The notes under the pieces were generated by a model, which worked only from the letters and a program-made list of their open reading frames with translations, was not told where the DNA came from and searched no databases. This document shows positions 1-8,202 of a DNA stretch of 13,337 nt, piece after piece. Source of the stretch: Hyphomicrobiales bacterium. Lineage in GTDB: Bacteria > Pseudomonadota > Alphaproteobacteria > Rhizobiales > Aestuariivirgaceae. Position 1 is the first letter of the stretch. Each line of letters begins with the position of its first letter. Position numbers and translations under genes: made by a program. The stretch spans positions 1-13,337 of the forward strand of contig JAMOMM010000167.1 in the NCBI GenBank assembly GCA_027067085.1, given 5' to 3'.

Positions 1-1311
1 AAACAACATCTTGACGGCTTTGCCCCCAAGGATATGGCCAACTTATGCGGTGTTAGTGCAACCCAAATCCAAGAGGTCGCTCGCACCTTTGCCAACGCCA
101 AAGCAGGCATGATTTTTTGGGGCATGGGCATTTCTCAACACATCCATGGCACAGACAATTCGCGCTGCCTGATTTCGTTGGCACTGATGTGTGGGCATGT
201 AGGCAAAAGCGGTACAGGCCTTCATCCCTTGCGCGGACAAAACAACGTGCAAGGCGCTTCAGACGCAGGCCTCATTCCCATGTTTTTGCCCGATTATCAA
301 AGTGTCACTGATAATGATATGCGCGCCCGCTTCACTGATGTTTGGAAAACTAAAGATTTCTCAGATCAAAAAGGCCTCACCGTTGTCGAAACCATTCACG
401 CCATCCACGCGGGCAATGTTAAGGCAATGTATATTTTGGGTGAAAACCCCGCTATGTCCGACCCTGACATTAAACACGCCCGCACGGCGCTAGCCAAACT
501 TGAGCACCTTGTCGTCCAAGATATTTTCCTCACCGAAACAGCCAACTTTGCTGATGTCATTTTACCCGCTGCCGCTTGGCCAGAAAAAACGGGTACTGTT
601 ACCAATACCAATCGCCAAGTGCAAATGGGCAGACCCGCCGTACCCTCACCTGGCCTTGCACGGCCTGACTGGCAAATCACTACCGACCTTGCAAATCGCC
701 TTGGTCTTAACTGGTCATACACCCATCCAAAACAAGTTTTTGCCGAGATGAAACTTACCATGGACTCGCTTAACAACATCACATGGGAGCGGCTCGAAAC
801 TCAAGCCATAACCTATCCAAGCCTTTCACCAACTGACCCCGGTCAATCCATCGTTTTTGGTGATGGGTTTCCACGAGAAAATGGCAAAGCAAAGTTTACG
901 CCAGCCTCAATCATTCCCCCTGACGAAAGCCCCGATGATGAGTATCCAATGATCCTTATTACAGGACGGCAACTAGAGCACTGGCACACAGGCACCATGA
1001 CCCGCCGCACCAATGTGCTCGATCATTTGGAACCAGAGGCAAATTGCTCCCTCAATCCAAAAACCCTCAAACACCTTGGCGTTAAAGCAGGTGAGATGAT
1101 CCAGCTGACTACCCGCCGTGGCACCATTCAGCTGATGGCCCGCGCTGACCGCGCTGTAAGCACAGACAACGTCTTTTTGCCCTTTGCCTTTGTTGAGGCC
1201 GCTGCAAATATTCTAACCAACTCTGCCCTTGACCCCGTTGGGAAAATTCCAGAATTCAAATTCTCTGCCGTCAAAGCAGAACCCATCCATAATCACAAAA
1301 GAACTGATTGA
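1..1311 (+). CDS. Formate dehydrogenase alpha subunit, C-terminal part (left end cut by window)
   Basis: The reading frame is open from base 1, so the gene begins outside the window; 436 residues and a TGA stop are visible. The product belongs to the molybdopterin (bis-MGD) oxidoreductase family and would oxidise formate to CO2, probably passing electrons to NAD through partner subunits not seen here. The visible part holds the end of the molybdopterin oxidoreductase domain (for example NVQGASDAG, and ILGENPAMSDPD around nucleotides 436-471, typical of formate dehydrogenases). After it comes the C-terminal dinucleotide-binding domain, marked by HTGTMTRRTNVLDHLEPEA (about 982-1038) and the EAAANILTN and GKIPEFKF motifs near the end. 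The N-terminal iron-sulfur region and the Cys/Sec ligand of Mo/W lie upstream and cannot be checked. It is followed by fhs after 25 bases. The similarity is to the FdsA/FdhF type; the exact subtype, and so the symbol, is left open. Confidence 0.9.
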   Translation, partial: KQHLDGFAPKDMANLCGVSATQIQEVARTFANAKAGMIFWGMGISQHIHGTDNSRCLISLALMCGHVGKSGTGLHPLRGQNNVQGASDAGLIPMFLPDYQSVTDNDMRARFTDVWKTKDFSDQKGLTVVETIHAIHAGNVKAMYILGENPAMSDPDIKHARTALAKLEHLVVQDIFLTETANFADVILPAAAWPEKTGTVTNTNRQVQMGRPAVPSPGLARPDWQITTDLANRLGLNWSYTHPKQVFAEMKLTMDSLNNITWERLETQAITYPSLSPTDPGQSIVFGDGFPRENGKAKFTPASIIPPDESPDDEYPMILITGRQLEHWHTGTMTRRTNVLDHLEPEANCSLNPKTLKHLGVKAGEMIQLTTRRGTIQLMARADRAVSTDNVFLPFAFVEAAANILTNSALDPVGKIPEFKFSAVKAEPIHNHKRTD

Positions 1312-1336
1312 AAAATCAACGTTTAAAGGAACCCTC

Positions 1337-3013
1337 ATGGCTTATAAAACAGACATTCAAATTGCACGCGAAGCCGACAAAAAACCTATTCAGGAAATTG
1401 CGGCAAAGCTTGGCATTTCACAGGACGACCTTGTCCCCTATGGCCATGACAAAGCAAAAGTTTCTGCAAATTTTATTCAGTCCGTTCAAAAAAACAAAAA
1501 TGGCAAACTTATTCTTGTAACAGCCATTAACCCAACACCTGCTGGTGAAGGCAAAACCACCACAACCGTTGGTCTTGGCGATGGCCTCAACGCAATTGGC
1601 AAAAAGACCGCCATTTGCATTCGCGAAGCTTCCCTTGGCCCGTGCTTTGGTATGAAAGGTGGCGCGGCAGGCGGCGGCTATGCGCAGGTCATTCCAATGG
1701 AAGATATGAACTTGCATTTTACGGGTGATTTTCATGCCATCACGTCTGCCAACAACCTACTTTCCGCCATGGTCGATAATCATGTCTACTGGGGTAACAA
1801 AGAAGAGATCGATAATCGCCGTGTCGTGTGGAAACGCGTCATCGATATGAATGACCGCGCCCTGCGTGAGATTGTTTGTTCACTTGGCGGCGTTGCGAAC
1901 GGTTTCCCGCGCGAAGGCGGTTTTGACATTACCGTTGCCTCTGAAGTGATGGCCATCCTTTGTCTTTCAAATGACCTTAAAGATCTACAACATCGCTTAG
2001 GTGAAATAATCATTGGCTATCGCCGCGACCGTTCACCTGTTTATTGCAGTGATATTAAAGCTGATGGCGCGATGACTGTTTTGCTTAAAGATGCCATGCA
2101 GCCAAACATCGTTCAAACGCTGGAAAACAATCCAGCTTTCGTTCATGGCGGACCATTTGCAAATATCGCCCATGGTTGCAACTCTGTTGTTGCCACTACA
2201 ACAGCTCTAAAAGTTGCTGACTTTGTTGTAACCGAAGCAGGTTTTGGTGCCGACCTTGGGGCCGAAAAATTCATGAATATCAAATGCCGCAAAGCAGGCC
2301 TTGCCCCTGATTGCGTCGTTATCGTTGCCACAGTGCGCGCCATGAAAATGAACGGCGGGATCGAAAAGAAAGACCTAGGCCCAGAAAACACTGAAGCAGT
2401 ATTGGCTGGCTGTCCTAACCTTGGCCGCCATATCGAAAACATGCGCTCGTTCGGTGTACCCGTCGTTGTTGCGATCAACCATTTCGTCACCGACACTGAT
2501 GCCGAAGTTAAGGTCATTAAGGACTTTGTGGCAAGTCTTGGTTCAGAAGCTATCCTTTGTCAGCACTGGGAGTTTGGTTCTAAAGGCACGATTGAGTTGG
2601 CCACTCGTGTTGCCGAAATAGCAGAAAGTGGTGCCTCACAGTTTGCCGTGCTTTATCCAGACAACATGCCTTTGTTCCAAAAAATCGAAACAATTGCAAA
2701 ACGGATTTACCGCGCCGATGAAGTATTGGCCGACAAAAAAATTCGCGATCAATTGCGCCTTTGGGAAGATGCTGGTTATGGGCACTTACCCGTTTGCATG
2801 GCAAAAACCCAATATAGTTTCTCATCAGACCCAACCCTTCGCGGCGCACCAGATGGCCACAGTTTGCCTATTCGCGAAGTGCGCCTTTCAGCAGGAGCAG
2901 GGTTTATCGTCGTCATTTGCGGTTCCATCATGACAATGCCAGGCCTACCAAGCGTTCCTTCAGCTGAGGCCATTCATCTAAATGAAAGTGGTGAGATCGA
3001 AGGGTTGTTTTAA
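1337..3013 (+). CDS. fhs: Formate-tetrahydrofolate ligase (10-formyl-THF synthetase)
   Basis: A complete cytoplasmic enzyme of 558 residues, the usual family length. It makes 10-formyl-THF from formate, THF and ATP, feeding one-carbon units to purine, formyl-Met and serine synthesis, or working in reverse to release formate. Visible motifs are the phosphate-binding loop TPAGEGKTTT (residues 67-76), the family signature GMKGGAAGGGY (105-115), EAGFGADLGAEKF near residue 300, VATVRAMKMNGG, and the conserved C-terminal MPGLPSVPSAEAI. The ATG at 1337 is preferred because AAAGGA lies 7 bases upstream and the protein then starts in the family-typical way; the frame is open further back to 1229, but that would overlap the formate dehydrogenase gene. 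The 25-base gap to that gene suggests co-transcription around formate. No frameshift or missing motif was seen. Confidence 0.97.
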   Translation: MAYKTDIQIAREADKKPIQEIAAKLGISQDDLVPYGHDKAKVSANFIQSVQKNKNGKLILVTAINPTPAGEGKTTTTVGLGDGLNAIGKKTAICIREASLGPCFGMKGGAAGGGYAQVIPMEDMNLHFTGDFHAITSANNLLSAMVDNHVYWGNKEEIDNRRVVWKRVIDMNDRALREIVCSLGGVANGFPREGGFDITVASEVMAILCLSNDLKDLQHRLGEIIIGYRRDRSPVYCSDIKADGAMTVLLKDAMQPNIVQTLENNPAFVHGGPFANIAHGCNSVVATTTALKVADFVVTEAGFGADLGAEKFMNIKCRKAGLAPDCVVIVATVRAMKMNGGIEKKDLGPENTEAVLAGCPNLGRHIENMRSFGVPVVVAINHFVTDTDAEVKVIKDFVASLGSEAILCQHWEFGSKGTIELATRVAEIAESGASQFAVLYPDNMPLFQKIETIAKRIYRADEVLADKKIRDQLRLWEDAGYGHLPVCMAKTQYSFSSDPTLRGAPDGHSLPIREVRLSAGAGFIVVICGSIMTMPGLPSVPSAEAIHLNESGEIEGLF

Positions 3014-3029
3014 ACCAAACACAAAAGTA

Positions 3030-3074
3030 TCAGGTCTGAGTTTAGCGCAATACAGCCGTTAAATTCAGGCCTGA
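3030..3074. terminator. Hairpin between convergent fhs and norF, likely two-way terminator
   Basis: TCAGGTCTGA (3030-3039) pairs with TCAGGCCTGA (3065-3074) through ten pairs, one of them a G-U wobble on the + strand. The stem can be extended inward by a further G-U pair and TTTA/TAAA (3041-3044 with 3060-3063), leaving a 15-base loop. On the - strand the hairpin is followed by a T-rich run (TACTTTTGTGTTTGG), which fits termination of norF transcripts. On the + strand the T-tract after the stem is poor. The position between two convergent genes supports a shared terminator. It is inferred from pairing by eye; no folding energy was computed. Confidence 0.6.
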
Positions 3075-3085
3075 CTTTCCAACAT

Positions 3086-3370
3086 TCAAGCACCAAAAAA
3101 ATAGAGCCCGTAAATGGCAATCAAAATTATTGCAACAAGGGTGTTAAAGCCTTTGTTCCATCCACCCGTCGCTGATTTTAAATCAAGGTAATATCCCAAA
3201 ATAAGCGTTGCCTTGATATAAGTGACGACCAACAATAGGCCCATCCATAATGGTCCAACAGAGGTAACATCACTTACCTTGCCTGCAAACATAGTACCAA
3301 TCGTTGCCAGCATCAAAAGACCCCAAACAACAATTAGAGTTTTTAAAGATGGAAGGGTATGCGTTTTCAT
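3086..3370 (-). CDS. norF: NorF, small membrane accessory protein of nitric oxide reductase (COX4-like)
   Basis: A 94-residue integral membrane protein with three hydrophobic segments at about residues 10-29, 41-61 and 75-92, the layout of the prokaryotic cytochrome c oxidase subunit IV / NorF family. The segment around TYIKATLILGYYLDLK (residues 50-65) is typical of this family. NorF is not a core subunit of purified cNOR; it is known as an accessory protein that supports full NO reductase activity. It is the last gene of the norCBQDEF cluster, starting 4 bases after the norE stop, with only a weak G-rich ribosome site (GATGAGATGATG) overlapping the end of norE, so translational coupling is likely. 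The name rests on family resemblance plus position; a stand-alone protein of this kind would only be called COX4-like. Confidence 0.85.
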   Translation of the reverse strand: MKTHTLPSLKTLIVVWGLLMLATIGTMFAGKVSDVTSVGPLWMGLLLVVTYIKATLILGYYLDLKSATGGWNKGFNTLVAIILIAIYGLYFFGA

Positions 3371-3374
3371 ATCA

Positions 3375-3953
3375 TCATCTCATCAAATAAATCAGTGGGA
3401 ATAAGATCACCCAAATCAAGTCAACCATATGCCAGAACGCCGTACCTGTTACGACATTCTCAAACGAGTTTTTCCACCCGACAATCACCAGCAAAACCAT
3501 CCCAAAAACCACATGCATGGCGTGAAATGCCGTTGCCAAATAGTAGAACATAAAAAATGTGTTGGTTTCGGTCGATATCCCCTGTTCAAACTTGTCAGCA
3601 TATTCAACAAACTTCACCCCAAGAAATACCGCGCCTAAAGCAATGGCAGCAGCAATGGCCAACCGAGTTTTCAGCGTGTCGTCACGCGATTGAAAATGCA
3701 CCGCCAGAGCAGCAAAAAGTCCACTGGTCAACAACACCATAGTGTTGATGGCACCTGCTAAGCGATTGAGGTGGTCTTGTGCCTCGGCAAAAACTTGCGG
3801 TTCTGAAAGCCGTGCAAAACCAAAGCTGATAAAAATTGCGCCAAAGACAACAAGTTCGCTTGCAATCAACACCCACATAATGGGGTTCCCTGAAAGTCCT
3901 GATAAGGGCCCCCAATCTTCTTGCGGGCCGTCTTGTTCGGTTTCAGTTGCCAT
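3375..3953 (-). CDS. norE: NorE, cytochrome c oxidase subunit III-like accessory protein
   Basis: A 192-residue membrane protein of the heme-copper oxidase subunit III family. Five hydrophobic segments are visible at about 24-46, 66-86, 97-117, 132-158 and 173-190, the five-helix form that lacks the first two helices of full subunit III and is typical of NorE. Conserved family features are FYYLATAFHAMHVVFG (137-151, His144 and His147) and WHMVDLIWVILFPLIYL (174-190). In denitrifiers NorE and NorF aid assembly or stability of the NO reductase and are not catalytic. The ATG directly follows the norD stop (TAGATG), so translation is probably coupled to norD. Context makes norE more likely than an aerobic oxidase subunit: no oxidase subunit I or II gene is nearby. 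Confidence 0.92.
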   Translation of the reverse strand: MATETEQDGPQEDWGPLSGLSGNPIMWVLIASELVVFGAIFISFGFARLSEPQVFAEAQDHLNRLAGAINTMVLLTSGLFAALAVHFQSRDDTLKTRLAIAAAIALGAVFLGVKFVEYADKFEQGISTETNTFFMFYYLATAFHAMHVVFGMVLLVIVGWKNSFENVVTGTAFWHMVDLIWVILFPLIYLMR

Positions 3954-5903
3954 CTAGGTCACCAAATGCCGATAAATTTTCGGTAGTGCTTGGGTCAAGT
4001 CACGCGCGTGATTGGTAATCGCAAATGCATTACGCCCAAAAATATAGGGAAAATAACTTTGCGCCTGTTTATCGATCGTTAGTCCAAACACAGCGCTACC
4101 TGAACGGCGCGCCTCGCGCACCGCCATTGCCGTATCTTCCACCCCATAGCGCCCCTCATAATGGTCAAGATCATTGGGTTTTCCATCGCTGATAACAAGC
4201 AATAACCGCTTGGTACTCGCCGTTTTTGACAACTCACTGTTCACATGGCGAATAGCAGCTCCCAGCCGCGTATAAAACCCAGGCTTCAATGCGCCAATAC
4301 GAGAAAAGACCCGCTGGCTTAGTGTTTCATCAAAATCTTTAATCGTGTGCACATTTACTCGATCCCGCTTTAACGAAGAAAAACTATAGATCGCACTATC
4401 ATCACCGCTTGCCGCCAAACCCAACGCCATGGCCATAAGGGCTTCGCGTGAAATTTCGATAACTTGCTTACCTTCAATCCAACTTTCAGATGATCGCGAT
4501 GTATCAATCAACACGCTAACCGAAAGATCACGCGCCGCATTCCTAACATTGGTAAAAACCCTGTTTGAACTTTGCCCACTAGCCTGCATATCACAGCGCG
4601 CCCGAACCAACGCATCCATATCAAGTTCACTGCCGTCAGCTTGACGCATAAAGCGCTCTTGCCGCGGTCGCAACGCTTCAAACTGGCGTTTTACCGCCCT
4701 AATCCGTTGCCGAGCATCGCGGTCTGGTTGCCAAACAGAACCAGCTTCTAGCTCTGGCGCCACACCAGATAAAACACGACAATGATCTGGCAAATAGATG
4801 TTCTTGCGATAATCCCATTCTGGGTATGTGTGTTTATCAGAAAGCCGTTCATGCTCAACATCTTGCGGTGCTAAATCTAAATCAAACTTCAGTTTGGTTG
4901 AGGCCTTCTTAGAAATATTGGCCAATCCAAGTTCTTCTTGGTCATCGGCAGATTTTTGGGCATTGTCTTCTTCATCATCTTCCACCGCGCGCGGAATATT
5001 CATCATCTCGGCCCACGACAACAACGCCTCAAAACGCGCGATAATCAATGAGTTTTTATTCTCAATTTGGTCAGATTGTTGGCGCTTTGCTTTGCGCGCT
5101 TTCGGTTTGCCTTCTTGGCTGCGGCTATCATCGCTTTTTGCATCTTCTTGCCATCCCGTACGCGCCTGTTCCCGCGCGCTTGGTTCGAGCACCTCACCCC
5201 ACAAAATAACTGGCAGAAATGTTTTATAGGCGTTGTCAGCCTTAAACTGAGCAATAGGGGCATCGCTATTTTGAATAGCCTGATAAATCTCTAAAGAACC
5301 ATCAACCTGCGCGCCACTGAGCATGGCAATAATAGCCGCTTCAATTTCAGCTTCTTGAGCTGGCAAAGGACGAACCGCACGCTCTGTTAATATCAAACTG
5401 GCCAAACGATGATAGGTTTTTGCCATCCCTGGAAATTGTTCAAAAACTTCGCTTAAAATCTTTTTCAAAAATCGCAAAACAACAATATCATTTTGCAACG
5501 GATCATCCATTGCAGCTGGGACATTATCGCCAACACATGCCGCCCAAATGGCCAGCCATAAGTAGACTTCTTCATTGGCGCTGCGCTCTGGCAACAAGGC
5601 AATTTCATCTGGCAAATATAAATAATCACCATCAAAGCGCGCGCGACTAACCGCGGTAGAGGCTTGACCCAATTTTGCTAAAAATTTTTGTCGGTAATTT
5701 GTGGTTTGCGCAGCAATCGCTTTTATTTCAACGCCAGGCTTGCCGCCCACAGCACGAAAGAAAATTTCCAGCCGTTTGCGAATATCTTCTAAACCAACGG
5801 CTTCATCATCATAACGTTTTTCAACATCAGCTTCACCCACAAGGCGATGCCAAAATGCACCAAAAACTTCTTCAGGTTCAAACAGGTCAGAAAAGCCCGC
5901 CAT
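3954..5903 (-). CDS. norD: NorD, VWA-domain activator of nitric oxide reductase
   Basis: A 649-residue, soluble-looking protein needed with NorQ to make active NO reductase, probably by helping insert the non-heme iron FeB into NorB. The C-terminal von Willebrand A domain (about residues 460-645) has a full metal-ion-dependent adhesion site: DTSRS with Ser471 (Asp467, Ser469, Ser471), Thr545 in GFYTR, and Asp573 in ISDGKPND. The N-terminal 240 residues are helical in appearance and contain the YLPD segment (95-98) usual in NorD/CbbO-type proteins. A charged, low-complexity linker (about 250-335, rich in Lys/Arg then Asp/Glu) joins the halves. The length agrees with known NorD proteins. It starts 5 bases after the norQ stop without a good ribosome site, so it is likely coupled to norQ, and its stop touches the norE start. 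Confidence 0.95.
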   Translation of the reverse strand: MAGFSDLFEPEEVFGAFWHRLVGEADVEKRYDDEAVGLEDIRKRLEIFFRAVGGKPGVEIKAIAAQTTNYRQKFLAKLGQASTAVSRARFDGDYLYLPDEIALLPERSANEEVYLWLAIWAACVGDNVPAAMDDPLQNDIVVLRFLKKILSEVFEQFPGMAKTYHRLASLILTERAVRPLPAQEAEIEAAIIAMLSGAQVDGSLEIYQAIQNSDAPIAQFKADNAYKTFLPVILWGEVLEPSAREQARTGWQEDAKSDDSRSQEGKPKARKAKRQQSDQIENKNSLIIARFEALLSWAEMMNIPRAVEDDEEDNAQKSADDQEELGLANISKKASTKLKFDLDLAPQDVEHERLSDKHTYPEWDYRKNIYLPDHCRVLSGVAPELEAGSVWQPDRDARQRIRAVKRQFEALRPRQERFMRQADGSELDMDALVRARCDMQASGQSSNRVFTNVRNAARDLSVSVLIDTSRSSESWIEGKQVIEISREALMAMALGLAASGDDSAIYSFSSLKRDRVNVHTIKDFDETLSQRVFSRIGALKPGFYTRLGAAIRHVNSELSKTASTKRLLLVISDGKPNDLDHYEGRYGVEDTAMAVREARRSGSAVFGLTIDKQAQSYFPYIFGRNAFAITNHARDLTQALPKIYRHLVT

Positions 5904-5908
5904 AACGA

Positions 5909-6718
5909 TTATCCGTAAATTGCTTGCACAAGGTCTTTTAGACCTGCTTTAACATCGCGGTCATCTGCCAAGGGCTCAATAATAGCGACCTCGATAGCTC
6001 GATCAAGGTCCATACCATTGGCAATCAAGGTTGCGCAATAAACCAACAAACGCGTAGAAACACCTTCTTCAATGTCTTGGCCTTTAAGAGCGCGAAGCTT
6101 TGCTGCAAGTCGCACCAATTGAGCGCACTTATCGCCATCAAGGCCGCTTTCATTGGCGACAATAACTGTTTCTGTTTGCGCTGGTGGAAAGTCAAATTCC
6201 AAAGCCAAAAACCGTTGCCGCGTGCTTGGTTTCAGTGATTTTAGAATATTTTGATAACCAGGATTATACGATACAACCAACATAAAATCATCAGGTGCCT
6301 CAATCAATTCACCCGTGCGATCAAGCGGTAAAATACGGCGATCATCAGTTAAGGGGTGAATCACAACAGTTACATCTTTTCGCGCTTCAACCACCTCATC
6401 AAGATAACAAACTCCACCATTTCGAACGCTATCTGTCAGCGGACCATCGGCCCAAACAGTTTCACCACCTTTAAGGAGAAAGCGCCCTGTAAGATCAGCT
6501 GCGGCCAAATCATCATGACAAGAAACCGTATTTAACGACAAACCAAGACGGGCTGACATATGGCTGACAAATCGCGTTTTCCCACAACCTGTTGGGCCTT
6601 TAAGAAGCAACGGAAGATTGAGTTTAAAAGCTTGCTCAAACACATCGCATTCATCACTCACAGGTTGATAAAAAGGAATGCTTGCTTTAGCACCAATTTT
6701 TTTTGCCGATACGGTCAT
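5909..6718 (-). CDS. norQ: NorQ, MoxR-type AAA+ ATPase for nitric oxide reductase maturation
   Basis: A 269-residue cytoplasmic ATPase of the MoxR group (NorQ/CbbQ/NirQ branch). It would form a ring that works with NorD to activate the NorCB complex. Motifs are Walker A GPTGCGKT (residues 41-48), Walker B GGVCYLDE (101-108, Asp107 and Glu108), sensor 1 SYNPGYQ (Asn152) and the arginines of KPSTRQRF (163-170). The ATG at 6718 is chosen because AGGA lies 6 bases upstream (6725-6728) and the protein then has the usual short N-terminus. The frame stays open to a TTG at 6748 that would add ten residues with no good ribosome site. norQ begins only 54 bases after a strong terminator that closes norCB, so its expression depends on read-through or on a promoter not recognised here. 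Confidence 0.95.
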   Translation of the reverse strand: MTVSAKKIGAKASIPFYQPVSDECDVFEQAFKLNLPLLLKGPTGCGKTRFVSHMSARLGLSLNTVSCHDDLAAADLTGRFLLKGGETVWADGPLTDSVRNGGVCYLDEVVEARKDVTVVIHPLTDDRRILPLDRTGELIEAPDDFMLVVSYNPGYQNILKSLKPSTRQRFLALEFDFPPAQTETVIVANESGLDGDKCAQLVRLAAKLRALKGQDIEEGVSTRLLVYCATLIANGMDLDRAIEVAIIEPLADDRDVKAGLKDLVQAIYG

Positions 6719-6728
6719 TTGTTTTCCT
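6719..6728 (-). promoter_or_regulatory. Ribosome binding site fixing the norQ start
   Basis: Read on the - strand, AGGA (6728-6725) lies 6 bases before the ATG whose first base is 6718. This decides for the 269-residue NorQ over the ten-residue longer TTG form. It also shows that norQ can be loaded with ribosomes independently of norB, which fits the terminator between the two genes. Confidence 0.7.
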
Positions 6729-6771
6729 AAAGTATTATTGAAGCACAAACCTCAAAGGCTCGTAAAAAGTT

Positions 6772-6809
6772 AAAAAAAAAGCAGGCTTTGACATTACATC
6801 AAAACCTGC
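6772..6809 (-). terminator. Intrinsic terminator after norB, inside the nor cluster
   Basis: On the - strand GCAGGTTTTGA (6809-6799) pairs with TCAAAGCCTGC (6791-6781) over eleven positions with one G-U wobble. The loop is 7 bases, and nine T residues (6780-6772) follow directly. This is a textbook rho-independent terminator placed 15 bases after the norB stop. It should end most norCB transcripts and leave norQDEF at a lower level through read-through, which suits a catalytic/accessory split. Confidence 0.9.
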
Positions 6810-6824
6810 GTGTTGTTTAGTTGC

Positions 6825-8189
6825 TTATTCAGCTGCTGCTGTTGTTGACTTTTGCAGCAATTCTTTTCTTGGAACAAATATTGCGTAGATAAACAATAAT
6901 GCACCAATAACGAATACTGCACCAGCACCAAAGCGCATTACGAAGAACAATTGCATCTGCTCTTGCACATCCATAAAGTCCTCTCCGTTCACCCGCTGTA
7001 GGTGAGTTTGGATTGCTCCAGCAAATGTCAGCACGAAGGTCATAAAGGCCATTGCACTGTTCATGATCCAGAAGCTAACCATGTTGAGAACTTGGTTATA
7101 TGGCTCGCGTTTCAATATATAAGGCATTGCATAAGTAATGATTGCCAAGTTAATTGAAACATATGCGCCAAAGAACGCTAAGTGACCGTGAGCTGCTGTT
7201 ATTTGTGTACCGTGTGAGTAAAAATTCACACCGTGCAAAGTATGCATAAAGCCCCAAACACCTGCGCCAAAGAACGCCATTACCGCAGTACCAAGTGACC
7301 ACAAAACGGCCGCTTTATTGGGGTGATTTCGCCCACCTTTCCAAACCATGGTAAAACTAAATAACACCATCGCAAAGAACGGAATAACTTCCATGGCAGA
7401 AAAGATTGAGCCAATCCATGTCCAATACTTAGGTGTACCGATCCAGAAATAGTGGTGGCCCGTGCCAAGTACGCCAGAAAACAGCGACAAAGACACAATA
7501 ACATAAATCCACTTTTCAACCACTTCACGGTCAACACCAGTAAGTTTAAGCAACAAGAAGGCAAGAATAGATGCCATAACAAGTTCCCAGACACCTTCAA
7601 CCCAAAGGTGAATAACATACCACCAATACATTTTATCAAGAGCCAAATTGTCTGGCACATAAAATGCGAATAAGAAGAAGATCGCAATGCCCCAAAGGCC
7701 TAAAAGCAGCACATTTGTAATGGCTGTTTTACGCCCCTTTAGAACGGTCATTGAAATGTTGTACAAGAACATAAGTGCTGCAACAACAATACCAATTTTC
7801 ACCCAAAACGGTTGCTCAAGAAATTCACGACCTTGAAGACCAAGGAAAAAATTACCTTCAAACAAATTGAATGTATAGGTGATAACCGCGCCGAGCGTGC
7901 CGACCACAAGCAAAATCAATTGCAAATAAGCGATCATAGGCGAATAAATTTCGCGCTCTGATTCTTCTGGCACCAAATAATACGCGGCACCAAAAAAGCC
8001 GAGTAAAAGCCACACAACAAGTGCATTTGTATGCAACATGCGAACAACATTAAACGGCAACAGGTCTGATAAGAAGTTTGGCGAGATATAAATAAACCCT
8101 GCCAACAAACCACCTAAAACCTGAATGGCAAATAGACCCATAGCGACCGCAAAGTACGCCATGGCTATTTTTTGTGTTTGATATTTCAT
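6825..8189 (-). CDS. norB: NorB, nitric oxide reductase catalytic subunit (cytochrome b)
   Basis: The 454-residue, about 12-helix subunit of cytochrome-c-type NO reductase reduces two NO to N2O at a heme b3 / non-heme FeB site in the cytoplasmic membrane. All ligands can be placed: His53 (MLHTN) and His336 for low-spin heme b, His334 (TAAHGH) for heme b3, and His194, His245, His246 with Glu198 for FeB. Glu202 and Glu267 match the further conserved glutamates. From His194 onward the numbering is a constant 13 below that of Pseudomonas aeruginosa NorB (His207, Glu211, His258/259, His347/349). There is no N-terminal quinol-oxidase extension, so it is the short cNOR form working with NorC. A strong GGAGGA site (8202-8197) lies 7 bases before the ATG and overlaps the norC stop region. 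Confidence 0.98.
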   Translation of the reverse strand: MKYQTQKIAMAYFAVAMGLFAIQVLGGLLAGFIYISPNFLSDLLPFNVVRMLHTNALVVWLLLGFFGAAYYLVPEESEREIYSPMIAYLQLILLVVGTLGAVITYTFNLFEGNFFLGLQGREFLEQPFWVKIGIVVAALMFLYNISMTVLKGRKTAITNVLLLGLWGIAIFFLFAFYVPDNLALDKMYWWYVIHLWVEGVWELVMASILAFLLLKLTGVDREVVEKWIYVIVSLSLFSGVLGTGHHYFWIGTPKYWTWIGSIFSAMEVIPFFAMVLFSFTMVWKGGRNHPNKAAVLWSLGTAVMAFFGAGVWGFMHTLHGVNFYSHGTQITAAHGHLAFFGAYVSINLAIITYAMPYILKREPYNQVLNMVSFWIMNSAMAFMTFVLTFAGAIQTHLQRVNGEDFMDVQEQMQLFFVMRFGAGAVFVIGALLFIYAIFVPRKELLQKSTTAAAE

Positions 8190-8202
8190 AATTTAATCCT
8201 CC

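Noticed and set aside
396..782. 128-codon open frame on the - strand inside the formate dehydrogenase gene
   Set aside because: Antisense to a clear conserved coding region, with no recognisable domain or start signal.
1229..1336. Extended N-terminus for fhs starting at 1229
   Set aside because: It would overlap the formate dehydrogenase gene by over 80 bases; the ATG at 1337 has a good ribosome site and gives the normal family length.
2143..2517. 124-codon open frame on the - strand inside fhs
   Set aside because: Antisense to conserved fhs motifs and low in complexity; no independent support.
4828..5229. 133-codon open frame on the + strand inside norD
   Set aside because: It lies opposite a convincing norD coding frame, is Ser/Ala-rich without motifs and has no ribosome site; it is a shadow of norD.
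6738..6755. TTGA-N10-TCAA inverted repeat upstream of norQ as an FNR/NNR site
   Set aside because: FNR-family sites need six bases between TTGA and TCAA; the ten-base gap here does not fit, so it is not called a binding site.
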